This document shows positions 1 to 7,254 of a stretch of 15,373 bases of DNA, in pieces. Origin of the DNA: an uncultured Aliterella sp. (GTDB lineage: Bacteria > Cyanobacteriota > Cyanobacteriia > Cyanobacteriales > Chroococcidiopsidaceae); NCBI GenBank assembly GCA_905479905.1, contig CAJQOK010000056.1, positions 1 to 15,373 on the forward strand, given 5' to 3'. Made by a program: the position numbers and the translations under genes. The notes beneath the pieces were generated by a model. That model saw nothing but the letters and a program-made list of their open reading frames with translations, searched no databases and was not told the DNA's origin. The first letter of the stretch is position 1; every line of letters begins with the position of its first letter.

Positions 1-971
1 GAAACTAGATAAACTAAAGCGTAAGCCCAAGGAGCGGAACCACCAGGACTAAGATAGTTAGTGGCAATGTTGCTTAAAGTTGCATTTCCGGTTGCGTTAG
101 CTAAAAATGCTGGCAAAATCAAGATACTAGAAGCAAAAATAATCGGCATTACTCCCCCCTGAATTAACTGTAGAGGCAAGTAACTGCGCCGTTCTTCTTG
201 AACTTTTCTCCCAACTTGGCGACGAGCGGAAAGGATGGGAATTTTGCGGCTGGCTTCTTGAACAAAAACAATGCCAACAATAGTAACTAAAAACACCAAT
301 AGGAGGACAACAACCCTACCTACGGCGGCTCTACCACCAGTTTGAGCAAAAGTAATAGTATCGCCCAAGGATTTGGGTAAAGCCGCAACAATGTTGACAA
401 AAATCAGTAAAGATGCGCCATTACCAACACCGCGCTCGGTAATTAGTTCTGATGCCCACATAATGAACATAGAACCTGCGATCAGGGCGATCGCCGTTTG
501 AATCACAAAAGCTGGCCCCGGTACGATCGCAAAAGGACGTACCCAAATAGCAGCAATAAAACTGCTCTGCAAAACGGCCCAACCAAAAGAAACATAGCGG
601 GTAATTTGCGATATTTTTCGTCTCCCAGCTTCCCCTTCATTTTTTTGTAAATTTTCTAAAGCTGGGATTGCCGCCGTTAGCAATTGAATAATAATTGAGG
701 CGTTAATGTAGGGCAAAATGCCCAGTGCAAAGATGCCTAACGTAGAAAGTCCGCCACCGGAAAAGATGTCTAGAAAGCCAATAATAGCGTTATTATTTTG
801 TACAGCCTGGGTAAATTGTTCGCGGTTAATTCCTGGTATGGGTATAAATACACCAAGACGCGCCAATATTAATATCCCAATGGTGACAAACAGCCGTCCT
901 CTCAGTCCGGCGGTTTGTGCCATCTGCTTAAAAGTTTCTTGAGGAGTTGGGGCTTTATCTCGACTAATCAT
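1..971 (-). CDS. secY: Protein translocase subunit SecY (partial, C-terminus beyond left edge)
   Basis: This is the channel subunit of the SecYEG translocon, which moves or inserts newly made proteins across the plasma (and in cyanobacteria also thylakoid) membrane. The reading frame is open from the ATG at 971 to the window edge, giving 323 residues of an expected ~435. The N-terminus starts MISRDKAPTPQETF, followed by the first membrane helix (about 26-45). The plug/TM2 region carries FLDIFSGGGLSTLGIFALG (about 66-84), and the SecY signature GVGNGASLLIFV lies near 181-192. A basic cytosolic loop (RRQVGRK, about 250-256) contacts the ribosome in this family. An AAAGG Shine-Dalgarno-like site lies just upstream of the ATG. 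It is the last visible gene of the ribosomal operon, 68 bases after rplO, the usual position in bacteria; the couple of adk/infA genes that normally follow would be outside the window. Confidence 0.97.
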   Translation of the reverse strand, partial: MISRDKAPTPQETFKQMAQTAGLRGRLFVTIGILILARLGVFIPIPGINREQFTQAVQNNNAIIGFLDIFSGGGLSTLGIFALGILPYINASIIIQLLTAAIPALENLQKNEGEAGRRKISQITRYVSFGWAVLQSSFIAAIWVRPFAIVPGPAFVIQTAIALIAGSMFIMWASELITERGVGNGASLLIFVNIVAALPKSLGDTITFAQTGGRAAVGRVVVLLLVFLVTIVGIVFVQEASRKIPILSARRQVGRKVQEERRSYLPLQLIQGGVMPIIFASSILILPAFLANATGNATLSNIATNYLSPGGSAPWAYALVYLV

Positions 972-1009
972 AAAGTACCTTTTAAATTATTTTGGCACTG
1001 CGTTGTTAA

Positions 1010-1037
1010 AGGCTAAAACGTGCTAAAAACTTAGCCT
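1010..1037 (-). other. Inverted repeat between rplO and secY
   Basis: Three bases after the rplO stop, AGGCTAA (1010-1016) and TTAGCCT (1031-1037) form a 7-bp stem. A second copy of the GCTAAAA element (1022-1028, direct repeat of 1012-1018) can pair with the same TTAGC arm, so two mutually exclusive hairpins are possible. No T-tract follows on the minus strand, so a classical terminator is unlikely. It may be an intercistronic stabilising or processing hairpin. Function is inference only. Confidence 0.4.
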
Positions 1038-1039
1038 GG

Positions 1040-1483
1040 TTACACTACTTGACAACTGCCCCCAGCCGCTTCAATTTTGCTTCTTGCCGATGCTGTAAAA
1101 GCGGCGGCTTGAACTGTAAGCGGTACACTTAGTTCGCCATCTCCCAATATTTTCAACGAGCCTTTAAATGCCGTCAGAATCCCTGCGGCTCTTAAAGAAG
1201 CAACGTTTACTTCGGTATTGGCAGCTAAAGCGGCAAGTTTAGAGACATTAACTGTAGTGTAAACTTTCCGGTTAATGAGCGGAAAGCCCTTTAATTTAGG
1301 AACGCGCCGATATAAAGGCTGCTGTCCACCTTCAAAGCCGGGTCTAGTACCGCTACCAGAACGAGCTTTTTGTCCGCGCATCCCCTTACCCGCACTAGCT
1401 CCCTGTCCGGCAGCAATTCCTCGCCCTAGACGGCTAGAGCGTTTTCTTGAGCCTTTTTGTGGCTTGGCATCTTTTAATCGCAT
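1040..1483 (-). CDS. rplO: 50S ribosomal protein L15
   Basis: L15 is a late-assembling protein of the large ribosomal subunit that threads a long extended N-terminal arm into 23S rRNA. The 147 residues match the family length. The N-terminal arm is visible as a Gly/Arg/Lys-rich stretch: [12 protein letters not shown] at about 16-27, then [12 protein letters not shown] and the L15 motif [12 protein letters not shown] (about 50-61). The globular C-terminal half ends in GGSCQVV. The start ATG lies 6 bases after the rpsE stop with no clear Shine-Dalgarno site, so translation is probably coupled to rpsE. There is no rpmD (L30) between rpsE and rplO, as is usual in cyanobacteria. Confidence 0.98.
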   Translation of the reverse strand: MRLKDAKPQKGSRKRSSRLGRGIAAGQGASAGKGMRGQKARSGSGTRPGFEGGQQPLYRRVPKLKGFPLINRKVYTTVNVSKLAALAANTEVNVASLRAAGILTAFKGSLKILGDGELSVPLTVQAAAFTASARSKIEAAGGSCQVV

Positions 1484-1488
1484 GGTGG

Positions 1489-2016
1489 TTAAGTAGTGTA
1501 AAGATTTTCAATGGGTACGCCGCGCTCAGTAGCTACTTCAGACATTGTGCGGAGAGTAGAAAGCGCATTAACCGCCGCTCGTGCATTATTGAGCGGATTA
1601 TTGGAGCCGAGTTGTTTTGCTAAGATATTGCGAACCCCAGCTAATTCCAATACAGTACGGACGGCTCCACCAGCAATTACTCCTGTTCCTGGAGCCGCCG
1701 GACGCATCATAACTTTTGCGCCGCCTCCGACACCATTTGTAGGATGGGGAATAGAGTTACTTTTAGTAATTGGCACATCAATTAGATGTTTTTTGCCATC
1801 AGCTACGCCTTTTTTAACAGCGCCGATGACATCTCCAGCTTTACCGACACCAATGCCAACTTGACCGCGTTCGTTACCGATCGCTACAATGGCTCGGAAG
1901 CTAAGTTTTTTACCACCTTTAACTACCTTACTAACGCGGCGAATTTGAATTACCCGCTCTTGGAAAGTAGTTTCTTTTTCTTTAGTGCGCTTATTTTTGC
2001 GCCGTTCGGTTGCCAT
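1489..2016 (-). CDS. rpsE: 30S ribosomal protein S5
   Basis: S5 sits at the mRNA entry and decoding side of the small subunit and influences fidelity. The 175 residues hold the N-terminal double-stranded-RNA-binding-like domain ([20 protein letters not shown] at about 18-37, then [20 protein letters not shown]) and the C-terminal S5 domain ([20 protein letters not shown], about 108-127, then the asparagine/alanine-rich [10 protein letters not shown]). The basic N-terminus ([11 protein letters not shown]) is normal for the cyanobacterial form. An AAGGAA ribosome-binding site lies about 9 bases before the ATG. The rplR gene ends 28 bases upstream. Confidence 0.98.
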   Translation of the reverse strand: MATERRKNKRTKEKETTFQERVIQIRRVSKVVKGGKKLSFRAIVAIGNERGQVGIGVGKAGDVIGAVKKGVADGKKHLIDVPITKSNSIPHPTNGVGGGAKVMMRPAAPGTGVIAGGAVRTVLELAGVRNILAKQLGSNNPLNNARAAVNALSTLRTMSEVATERGVPIENLYTT

Positions 2017-2044
2017 AATTTGTATTCCTTAGTAGATATTGGCT

Positions 2045-2404
2045 TTAAAAATCTAACCCAGCTTCCCGTGCGGCTTCTGCTAGGGCTTTAATCCGACCGT
2101 GATAGAGGTTTCCGCCCCGGTCAAATACAACTTTGGAGATGCCTTTTTCTATGGCTCTAGCGGCGATGAGTTTTCCGACTTCGGTAGAAGCGGCGCAACT
2201 TGCACCTAATTCTAAAGACTTTACTGCCGTTTCAATAGTAGAAGCGGCAGCCATAGTCTGATGCTGAGTATCATCTATGACTTGAGCATAAATATGTTGA
2301 TTAGAGCGAAAAACTGCCAAACGAGGGCGTTCTTGGCTGCCGAAAACTTTGCCACGAACGCGGCGGTGTCGGCGGACTTTTGATTGATGGCGAGTGAGTT
2401 TCAT
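2045..2404 (-). CDS. rplR: 50S ribosomal protein L18
   Basis: L18 binds 5S rRNA, together with L5, in the central protuberance of the large subunit. The 119 residues are of family length. A basic N-terminus ([20 protein letters not shown]) leads into the conserved [20 protein letters not shown] segment (about 27-46). The C-terminal [28 protein letters not shown] contains the L18 signature DRGG-x-YHGR-x-KALA-AAREAGL. The ATG follows the rplF stop by 2 bases, so translation is probably coupled. The purine-rich end of rplF (AAGAAG) is the only candidate ribosome-binding site. Confidence 0.98.
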   Translation of the reverse strand: MKLTRHQSKVRRHRRVRGKVFGSQERPRLAVFRSNQHIYAQVIDDTQHQTMAAASTIETAVKSLELGASCAASTEVGKLIAARAIEKGISKVVFDRGGNLYHGRIKALAEAAREAGLDF

Positions 2405-2406
2405 TT

Positions 2407-2946
2407 TTACTTCTTACCTGTCTTACCAGCTTTACGTCTAACCACTTCTCCGGCATAACGAATACCTTTACCTTTGTAAGGTTCGGGAGGACGAACGGCG
2501 CGGATTTTGGCGGCGGTATTGCCTACTTCTTCTTTGTTAAAACCACTAACTATGACGTTGGTGTTTGTTTCGACAGCAATTGTTACGCCGTCGGGGGGTT
2601 CAATAATTACCGGATGGCTGTAGCCTACGTTTAAAGTTAGGGTACGTCCTTGAACTTGAGCGCGGTAGCCTACGCCTTGAATTTCCAAACGGCGCTGAAA
2701 TCCTTGGGAGACTCCTTCAACCATGTTGGCAACTAAAGTACGTGATAAACCGTGCATTTGCCGGGCGGGGCGGGATTCGTCGCGGCGCTTAACAAGTAAA
2801 GTATCCCCTTCTTGTTCTACTGTTACTTCGTTAGAAAGGATGCGGGAAAGTTCGCCTTTTGGCCCTTTAACCGCGACCAAATGCCCGTCAATCGTGACAG
2901 TGACTTTACTGGGTACAGTAATGGGAAGCTTACCAATTCGAGACAT
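2407..2946 (-). CDS. rplF: 50S ribosomal protein L6
   Basis: L6 binds 23S rRNA near the sarcin-ricin loop and factor-binding site. The 179 residues comprise the two repeated L6 domains: the first begins [15 protein letters not shown], the second starts near residue 83 ([19 protein letters not shown]). The C-terminal signature is [20 protein letters not shown] (about 153-172), followed by KAGKTGKK. The upstream AGGAG lies 9 bases before the ATG. It lies between rpsH and rplR as in other bacterial spc-type clusters. The gap to rpsH is 46 bases. Confidence 0.98.
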   Translation of the reverse strand: MSRIGKLPITVPSKVTVTIDGHLVAVKGPKGELSRILSNEVTVEQEGDTLLVKRRDESRPARQMHGLSRTLVANMVEGVSQGFQRRLEIQGVGYRAQVQGRTLTLNVGYSHPVIIEPPDGVTIAVETNTNVIVSGFNKEEVGNTAAKIRAVRPPEPYKGKGIRYAGEVVRRKAGKTGKK

Positions 2947-2992
2947 AACTACTTACTCCTATTTATTAGCGGTAATAGTTCCGCTAATGGTT

Positions 2993-3394
2993 CTACCAGA
3001 CGTAGCACAGAATTTCGCCCCCTAGTCCTTGACGGCGGGCTTCGCGGTCGGTCATGATGCCGCTTGAAGTTGAAATAATCGCAATGCCGATGCCACCTAA
3101 TACGCGCGGTAGCTCTTTATGGTTGGCGTAGACACGCAAACCTGGTTTGCTAATCCGCTTTAAAGCATTAATTAAGGGTTGACGATTTTTACCTTTGTAT
3201 TTCAAAGCGATCGTCAAGTTGCATTTGATTCCTTCACCTTCTTCGCCAACTTCGGCAATAAAGCCTTCGCTTTGCAGCACTTTAGCAATATTACGAGTTA
3301 CTTTTGTTGCTGGCACAAGCGTTACCTGATGCCGTGCCATATTGGCGTTGCGGATGCGCGTCAGCATATCTGCAATTGTGTCGTTAGCCGCCAT
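2993..3394 (-). CDS. rpsH: 30S ribosomal protein S8
   Basis: S8 is a primary 16S rRNA-binding protein that organises the central domain of the small subunit. In E. coli it is also the translational repressor of the spc operon; whether it acts so here is not shown by the sequence. The 133 residues begin [20 protein letters not shown] (residues 2-21), the typical N-terminal motif, and end with the family signature ([18 protein letters not shown], then [13 protein letters not shown]). An AGAGGAA ribosome-binding site lies 3-4 bases before the ATG, and rplE ends 18 bases upstream. No rpsN (S14) lies between rplE and rpsH, unlike in E. coli but as usual in cyanobacteria. Confidence 0.98.
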   Translation of the reverse strand: MAANDTIADMLTRIRNANMARHQVTLVPATKVTRNIAKVLQSEGFIAEVGEEGEGIKCNLTIALKYKGKNRQPLINALKRISKPGLRVYANHKELPRVLGGIGIAIISTSSGIMTDREARRQGLGGEILCYVW

Positions 3395-3412
3395 CGTTTC
3401 CTCTTTACAATT

Positions 3413-3958
3413 TTATTGATCTCGAAAAGGCATTCCAATTTCTTTAAGCAAAGCGCGACCTTCTTCGTCTGTTTTGGCTGTAGTAATAATTGAAATATCT
3501 AAGCCACGAACTTGATCGATGCTGTCATACTCCACTTCGGGAAATATTATTTGTTCTCTTACGCCCAAGGTGTAATTACCGCGTCCGTCAAAGCTTTTGG
3601 GGCTAATACCGCGAAAGTCGCGGATGCGAGGCAAAGATAAACCAATTAGGCGGTCTAAAAAGTCGTACATCCGATCGCCGCGCAATGTCACCATCAAGCC
3701 GACGGGCATTCCTTGACGAATTTTAAACCCGGCGATCGCCTTTTTAGCGCGAGTGACCACAGGTTTTTGTCCGGTAATTACAGCTACTTCCTTCAAAGAA
3801 GCTTCTAAAGATTTAGCGTTTTGCGCTGCTTCTCCCAAACCCCGGTTGATCGTGACCTTAATCACTTTGGGGACTTCTTGAATATTTGGATAGTGGAATT
3901 GCTCAACTAATTTGGGAACAATTGTTTGCTGATATAAGCTTTTGAGTCTAGTTGCCAT
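3413..3958 (-). CDS. rplE: 50S ribosomal protein L5
   Basis: L5 binds 5S rRNA in the central protuberance and contacts the P-site tRNA. The 181 residues match the family. The N-terminal region has the conserved [20 protein letters not shown] (about 24-43) and the middle has [19 protein letters not shown] (about 73-91). The C-terminal part has [10 protein letters not shown] and the [20 protein letters not shown] segment. No good Shine-Dalgarno site precedes the ATG. The 75-base gap to rplX, one of the widest in this operon, holds two inverted repeats, so expression of L5 may be set partly at that junction (inference). Confidence 0.98.
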   Translation of the reverse strand: MATRLKSLYQQTIVPKLVEQFHYPNIQEVPKVIKVTINRGLGEAAQNAKSLEASLKEVAVITGQKPVVTRAKKAIAGFKIRQGMPVGLMVTLRGDRMYDFLDRLIGLSLPRIRDFRGISPKSFDGRGNYTLGVREQIIFPEVEYDSIDQVRGLDISIITTAKTDEEGRALLKEIGMPFRDQ

Positions 3959-3973
3959 AGTTTTGCACTTTTT

Positions 3974-4029
3974 CCCTGGTCTTGGTCAGGGTTGATAATA
4001 GATTTGAGTGGACTCAGCCAAAAGCTGAG
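3974..4029 (-). other. Two inverted repeats in the rplX-rplE gap
   Basis: Immediately after rplX (stop at 4034), CTCAGC (4013-4018) and GCTGAG (4024-4029) form a 6-bp stem with a 5-base loop. Further on, CCCTG (3974-3978) and CAGGG (3987-3991) form a 5-bp stem, whose transcript (minus strand) is followed by AAAAAG, not by a U-run. Neither looks like a full intrinsic terminator. They could be processing, pausing or mRNA-stability elements in front of rplE. Confidence 0.4.
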
Positions 4030-4033
4030 ACTA

Positions 4034-4393
4034 CTACTTATCGAGTATTTCACCAGTTTTTTTGAGCATCCGTAGTTTGCGCCCTTGTTCGTTAAAGGTA
4101 TAGCAAACCCGACTAGCTACGTTTTGCTTAGTCGAATACAGCATCACGTTTGAGCTATGAATTGGAAATTCAGAGGTGACAATCTGACCAGATTCGCCTT
4201 CTTGCTGGGGCTTGACGTGTTTTGTTTTAATATTCACGCCCTTAATTGTCACCTTACTTGTTTTCGGGAAAATTTGGACAATTTCGCCGACTTTGCCCCG
4301 ATCTTTACCAGCGATTACTTGCACAGTATCGCCAGTTTTGACGTGCATTTTGTACCGTTGGGGTAGCTTGTTTGATTGCTTGGTTGTTGCCAT
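4034..4393 (-). CDS. rplX: 50S ribosomal protein L24
   Basis: L24 initiates assembly of the large subunit and lies near the exit-tunnel opening. The 119 residues contain the KOW motif in the N-terminal half ([20 protein letters not shown], about 19-38), followed by ITIKG-like [20 protein letters not shown] (about 48-67) and the bacterial/cyanobacterial C-terminus [20 protein letters not shown], ending [11 protein letters not shown]. The start ATG overlaps the rplN stop by one base (TAATG), and an AGAGG site 7 bases upstream lies inside the end of rplN, so translation is coupled. Confidence 0.97.
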   Translation of the reverse strand: MATTKQSNKLPQRYKMHVKTGDTVQVIAGKDRGKVGEIVQIFPKTSKVTIKGVNIKTKHVKPQQEGESGQIVTSEFPIHSSNVMLYSTKQNVASRVCYTFNEQGRKLRMLKKTGEILDK

Positions 4394-4767
4394 TACAGTA
4401 CCTCTGGAGCCAGAGAAACAATTTTAGTAAAGTTTTTATCTCTTAGTTCCCGCGCTACAGGTCCAAAGACGCGAGTGCCTCTAGGATTGCCATCGGCGTT
4501 AATAATTACGGCAGCATTATCGTCAAAACGAATGCACATACCGCTATCACGGTTCATGCCTTTACGAGTACGCACTATGACGGCGCGGACGACATCGGAT
4601 TTTTTTACAGCCATATTGGGACTTGCATCTTTAACAACGGCAATAATTACATCGCCCACGTTGCCATAACGACGATTACCACCGCCACCACCCAAAACGC
4701 GGATACACATCAATTTTCTCGCACCGCTATTGTCAGCGACGGTGAGATAAGTTTGGGGTTGAATCAC
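4393..4767 (-). CDS. rplN: 50S ribosomal protein L14 (GTG start)
   Basis: L14 lies at the subunit interface, forms bridge B8, and is the docking site of the silencing factor RsfS in bacteria. The start is GTG at 4767, overlapping the rpsQ stop by 4 bases (GTGA), with a strong GAGGAGG site 7 bases upstream inside rpsQ. The protein begins [20 protein letters not shown] (residues 2-21), the L14 signature, and ends [20 protein letters not shown], typical of cyanobacteria. It has 124 residues where the cyanobacterial form I know is usually 122: the loop after VL carries five glycines (26-30), encoded by a GGT/GGC run at 4678-4692. Confidence 0.98.
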   Translation of the reverse strand: MIQPQTYLTVADNSGARKLMCIRVLGGGGGNRRYGNVGDVIIAVVKDASPNMAVKKSDVVRAVIVRTRKGMNRDSGMCIRFDDNAAVIINADGNPRGTRVFGPVARELRDKNFTKIVSLAPEVL

Positions 4768-5042
4768 GGTTGCGCCTCCTCTGTGGGTGCAGTAGTAGCT
4801 ACCGTCCGATTAAGGATATCTAATACAACCCAGCGCTTAGTTTTGCTCAAAGGTCTGGTTTCTTGAATGCGGACGCGATCGCCCACTACACATTTATTTT
4901 CTTCGTCGTGAACTTTGTAACGCTGGGTGCGGACTACAATTTTGCCGTACTTAGGATGAGGAGAGCGGTTTTCGATGGCAACTACCACCGTTTTCTGCAT
5001 TTTATCGCTCACCACTAAGCCAACTCTTTCTTTGACTGCCAT
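4764..5042 (-). CDS. rpsQ: 30S ribosomal protein S17
   Basis: S17 is a primary 16S rRNA-binding protein of OB-fold type. The 92 residues start [20 protein letters not shown] and carry [20 protein letters not shown] (about 29-48), then [19 protein letters not shown], the family signature. The last ~12 residues ([12 protein letters not shown]) are an acidic, low-complexity tail; its codons also supply the GAGGAGG ribosome-binding site for rplN. The rpmC stop lies 6 bases upstream of its ATG. Only a weak AGAGT precedes the start, so it probably relies on coupling to rpmC. Confidence 0.98.
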   Translation of the reverse strand: MAVKERVGLVVSDKMQKTVVVAIENRSPHPKYGKIVVRTQRYKVHDEENKCVVGDRVRIQETRPLSKTKRWVVLDILNRTVATTAPTEEAQP

Positions 5043-5048
5043 AATTAC

Positions 5049-5273
5049 TTACTCTGGTACTGCGGCTGCGGTATTTGCGCGTTTGCGTTCGTGTTCTACA
5101 CTTAGTAACTGCGCTAACCGATGTTTGGCGTGGCGGAATTTATGAGGTTTTTCTAGCTGTCTGGTGGCTTTTTGTAGCCGCAACTGAAATAGTTGTTTTT
5201 TGACGGTAGTAATTTCCTCGTTTAATTGCTCGTCGTTTAAGCTTCGAGCTTCAGAAATTTTTGGAAGTGCCAT
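5049..5273 (-). CDS. rpmC: 50S ribosomal protein L29
   Basis: L29 is a small two-helix protein near the polypeptide exit tunnel, next to L23. The 74 residues show two long helical heptad-like stretches: EARSLNDEQLNEEITTVKKQ (about 8-27) and LFQLRLQKATRQLEKPHKFR (28-47), the second containing the L29 motif LFxLRxQxAxxQLxxxHxxR. The tail after HAKHRLAQLLSVEHERKR is alanine-rich. The ATG is 3 bases after the rplP stop. A GGAGGA site encoded by the last codons of rplP (LEEV) serves as ribosome-binding site. Confidence 0.97.
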   Translation of the reverse strand: MALPKISEARSLNDEQLNEEITTVKKQLFQLRLQKATRQLEKPHKFRHAKHRLAQLLSVEHERKRANTAAAVPE

Positions 5274-5276
5274 TAT

Positions 5277-5699
5277 TTATACTTCCTCCAATTGTTCGCG
5301 CGTAATAAACTTGGTATGAATTGGCAATTTGTGGGAAGCAAGACGCATAGCTTCACGGGCTGTAGCTTCAGGAACGCCAGTAATTTCAAATAAAATTCGT
5401 CCTGGCTTGACTACAGCTACCCAAAATTCGGGAGAACCTTTACCCGAACCCATCCGAGTTTCGGCGGGGCGCATAGTTACAGGCTTATCGGGGAAAATCC
5501 GAATCCAGATTTTGCCACCACGACGCAAGTAACGGTTCATAGCTCGACGACTTGCTTCAATTTGCCTTGAAGTAATCCAAGATGGTTCTTGAGCTTGCAA
5601 GCCAAAATCGCCAAAGTTTAGGGTGCTACCTTTAGTAGCTAGTCCTCTCATTCGTCCGCGCTGTTGCTTGCGGAATTTTGTTCTTCTTGGACTTAACAT
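5277..5699 (-). CDS. rplP: 50S ribosomal protein L16
   Basis: L16 contacts A-site tRNA and the peptidyl-transferase region of 23S rRNA. The 140 residues begin [19 protein letters not shown], the near-invariant L16 N-terminus, and continue with [20 protein letters not shown] (about 50-69) and [20 protein letters not shown], the second family signature with the hydroxylatable-arginine loop known in E. coli L16. The start is fixed by this conservation; no Shine-Dalgarno site is visible, and a second ATG 5 bases upstream is out of frame. The 48-base gap from rpsC is partly occupied by a perfect AT-rich hairpin. Confidence 0.98.
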   Translation of the reverse strand: MLSPRRTKFRKQQRGRMRGLATKGSTLNFGDFGLQAQEPSWITSRQIEASRRAMNRYLRRGGKIWIRIFPDKPVTMRPAETRMGSGKGSPEFWVAVVKPGRILFEITGVPEATAREAMRLASHKLPIHTKFITREQLEEV

Positions 5700-5729
5700 G
5701 ACATTAATCAGGAAGTGGGCAGGGGGCGA

Positions 5730-5754
5730 AAATTAGTAAGCTATTTACTAATTT
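5730..5754 (-). other. Perfect AT-rich hairpin over the rpsC stop codon
   Basis: AAATTAGTAA (5730-5739) and TTACTAATTT (5745-5754) are exact inverted repeats, 10 bp with a 5-base loop. The rpsC stop TAG (5748-5750) is inside the upstream arm. On the transcript the stem is followed by only UC and then a C-rich stretch, so it is unlikely to terminate. The stem is AT-rich and of modest stability. It may protect or process the mRNA between rpsC and rplP. Confidence 0.45.
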
Positions 5755-6500
5755 CCTTCATTAGAGCGGTCTTCAAACTGTGGGCGGCGGCGTTGTTGAG
5801 TACGACGGCGCGGCCCGTTAGTGTCGTCAGGAGTGGGTGTTTGTTCTTGTCCGGGGATAATTTCACCCTTAAAGACCCACACTTTTACACCCAAGATGCC
5901 GTAAATAGTTTTGGCGGTGCAGTAGGCGTAATCAATATCGGCGCGTAAAGTATGTAAAGGTACTCTGCCTTCACGAGTCCATTCTGTCCGGGCAATTTCT
6001 GCGCCGTTGAGACGACCGCCGACTTGAATTCTGATGCCTTGAATCCCAGCCCTTTGAGCGCGTTGGATCGATTGGCGTACTACGCGACGGAAGGAAACCC
6101 GGCGCTCTAGTTGTCCGGCGATGTACTCGGCGATCAAGTAAGCATTGGCATCAACTTGAGGCACTTCTACCACGTTGATCCGAATTTGGCGATTGCCCCC
6201 TAGTAGTTCGTTAAGCCCAGTACGCAAGGCTTCAATGCCTGTACCACCGCGACCTACGACAACTCCAGGACGAGCCGTACTAACTTCTAGCTCGATTTGG
6301 TCGGCTTTACGAGAGATTTTAACTTGGGCGATTCCGGCGTTGTTAGCTGCCAGCCGACCGAGTTTTTTTTCTATGTACTGCCGCAACTTGTAGTCTTCTT
6401 GGAGCAGGCTAGGGTAGCGCTGATGATCGGCGAACCATTGCGAGCGATGCTCTTGAGTGATACCCAGGCGGAAACCGACTGGATTTATCTTTTGTCCCAC
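5748..6500 (-). CDS. rpsC: 30S ribosomal protein S3 (GTG start, hydrophilic C-terminal tail)
   Basis: S3 forms part of the mRNA entry channel and has helicase activity with S4 and S5. The start is GTG at 6500: the codons upstream run back to an in-frame TAA with no other start, and AAGGA lies 10 bases before. The 250 residues begin [20 protein letters not shown]. The type 2 KH domain has its GxxG loop as GRGG at 83-86 ([14 protein letters not shown]). The S3 C-terminal signature is [20 protein letters not shown] (about 157-176). After the core, ~35 residues form a polar tail rich in Pro, Arg and Gln ([17 protein letters not shown]), longer than in E. coli S3 and seen in various cyanobacterial versions. 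rplV ends 24 bases upstream. Confidence 0.98.
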   Translation of the reverse strand: MGQKINPVGFRLGITQEHRSQWFADHQRYPSLLQEDYKLRQYIEKKLGRLAANNAGIAQVKISRKADQIELEVSTARPGVVVGRGGTGIEALRTGLNELLGGNRQIRINVVEVPQVDANAYLIAEYIAGQLERRVSFRRVVRQSIQRAQRAGIQGIRIQVGGRLNGAEIARTEWTREGRVPLHTLRADIDYAYCTAKTIYGILGVKVWVFKGEIIPGQEQTPTPDDTNGPRRRTQQRRRPQFEDRSNEGN

Positions 6501-6524
6501 AAATAATAAGTCCTTGGGTGATGA

Positions 6525-6884
6525 TTATTTTGTTGGTTCGCCTACAGCAACGGTCACAGTGATATGACACGTTGGTTTGCGGATTTGGTATGCCCGACCT
6601 TGCGCTCTTGGTTGAAAACGTTTAAGTACGGGCCCTTGGTCAGCAAAGGCTTGAGAGATTTTTAGTTCGGCGGGGTCGAGTCCGGCGTTATGCTCGGCGT
6701 TGGCGACGGCGCTACGCAATACTTTCAGCACTGGATCGCAGGCGCGATAGGGCATAAATTCAAGAATTATTAATGCTTCCCTGTATGATCGCCCGCGAAT
6801 TTGATCGAGAACTCGGCGCACTTTAAATGGTGACATCCGAATATAACGAGCGATCGCTTTGATTTCTTTTTGATCTGTAGCCAT
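6525..6884 (-). CDS. rplV: 50S ribosomal protein L22
   Basis: L22 lines the exit tunnel; its long beta-hairpin helps form the constriction site where macrolides act. The 119 residues start [20 protein letters not shown] and show the core [20 protein letters not shown] (about 21-40). The tunnel hairpin and C-terminal signature lie at about 86-112 ([20 protein letters not shown], then CHITVTV). A good AGGAG site lies 6 bases before the ATG. The 34-base gap after rpsS carries nothing else. Confidence 0.98.
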   Translation of the reverse strand: MATDQKEIKAIARYIRMSPFKVRRVLDQIRGRSYREALIILEFMPYRACDPVLKVLRSAVANAEHNAGLDPAELKISQAFADQGPVLKRFQPRAQGRAYQIRKPTCHITVTVAVGEPTK

Positions 6885-6918
6885 AATTTTCTCCTGTAGC
6901 TTTTAGAGATTAAAAGCT

Positions 6919-7197
6919 TTATCTCCCGGCTTTTTTGTCACTTTTAGAGTGACCGCGAAACGTCCGAGTTGGGGCAAATTCGCCTAATTTGTGTCCAACC
7001 ATCTGTTCGCTTAAGAAAACTGGTATGTGCTGTCTGCCGTTATGGACTGCGATCGTATGACCGACCATTTGCGGCAAAATTGTAGAAGCACGCGACCAAG
7101 TTTTGATTACTTGTTTTTCACCTTTGGCATTTAGCTTTTCTACTTTGGTGAGTAAGCTATCAGCTACAAAAGGCCCTTTTTTTAGTGAGCGACCCAT
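6919..7197 (-). CDS. rpsS: 30S ribosomal protein S19
   Basis: S19 sits in the head of the small subunit and bridges to the large subunit, binding 16S rRNA with S13. The 92 residues start [20 protein letters not shown] (residues 2-21) and include [20 protein letters not shown] (about 35-54) and the signature [13 protein letters not shown] at the C-terminus. Length and ends are the family norm. No Shine-Dalgarno site is visible before the ATG, and the 57-base gap from rplB holds an AT-rich inverted repeat. Confidence 0.98.
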   Translation of the reverse strand: MGRSLKKGPFVADSLLTKVEKLNAKGEKQVIKTWSRASTILPQMVGHTIAVHNGRQHIPVFLSEQMVGHKLGEFAPTRTFRGHSKSDKKAGR

Positions 7198-7230
7198 AAT
7201 TTAATGTTTTGAAGTGAGTAATTAGTTGTT

Positions 7231-7251
7231 AGTTTTGAAATGAACAAAACT
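7231..7251 (-). other. Inverted repeat between rplB and rpsS
   Basis: AGTTTTG (7231-7237) and CAAAACT (7245-7251) form a 7-bp, AT-rich stem with a 7-base loop, just after the rplB stop. There is no U-run after it on the transcript. It is weaker than the rpsC hairpin and could be chance. Confidence 0.25.
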
Positions 7252-7254
7252 GAT

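Noticed and set aside
1511..1864. 117-codon reading frame antisense to rpsE
   Set aside because: The sense frame is clearly S5. The antisense frame is a by-product of codon bias; its product matches nothing known. The same holds for the other plus-strand frames over the ribosomal genes.
1489..3958. Loss of rpsN and rpmD from the spc cluster as a novelty
   Set aside because: Absence of S14 between L5 and S8 and of L30 between S5 and L15 is usual in cyanobacteria, so it is not unusual for this organism.
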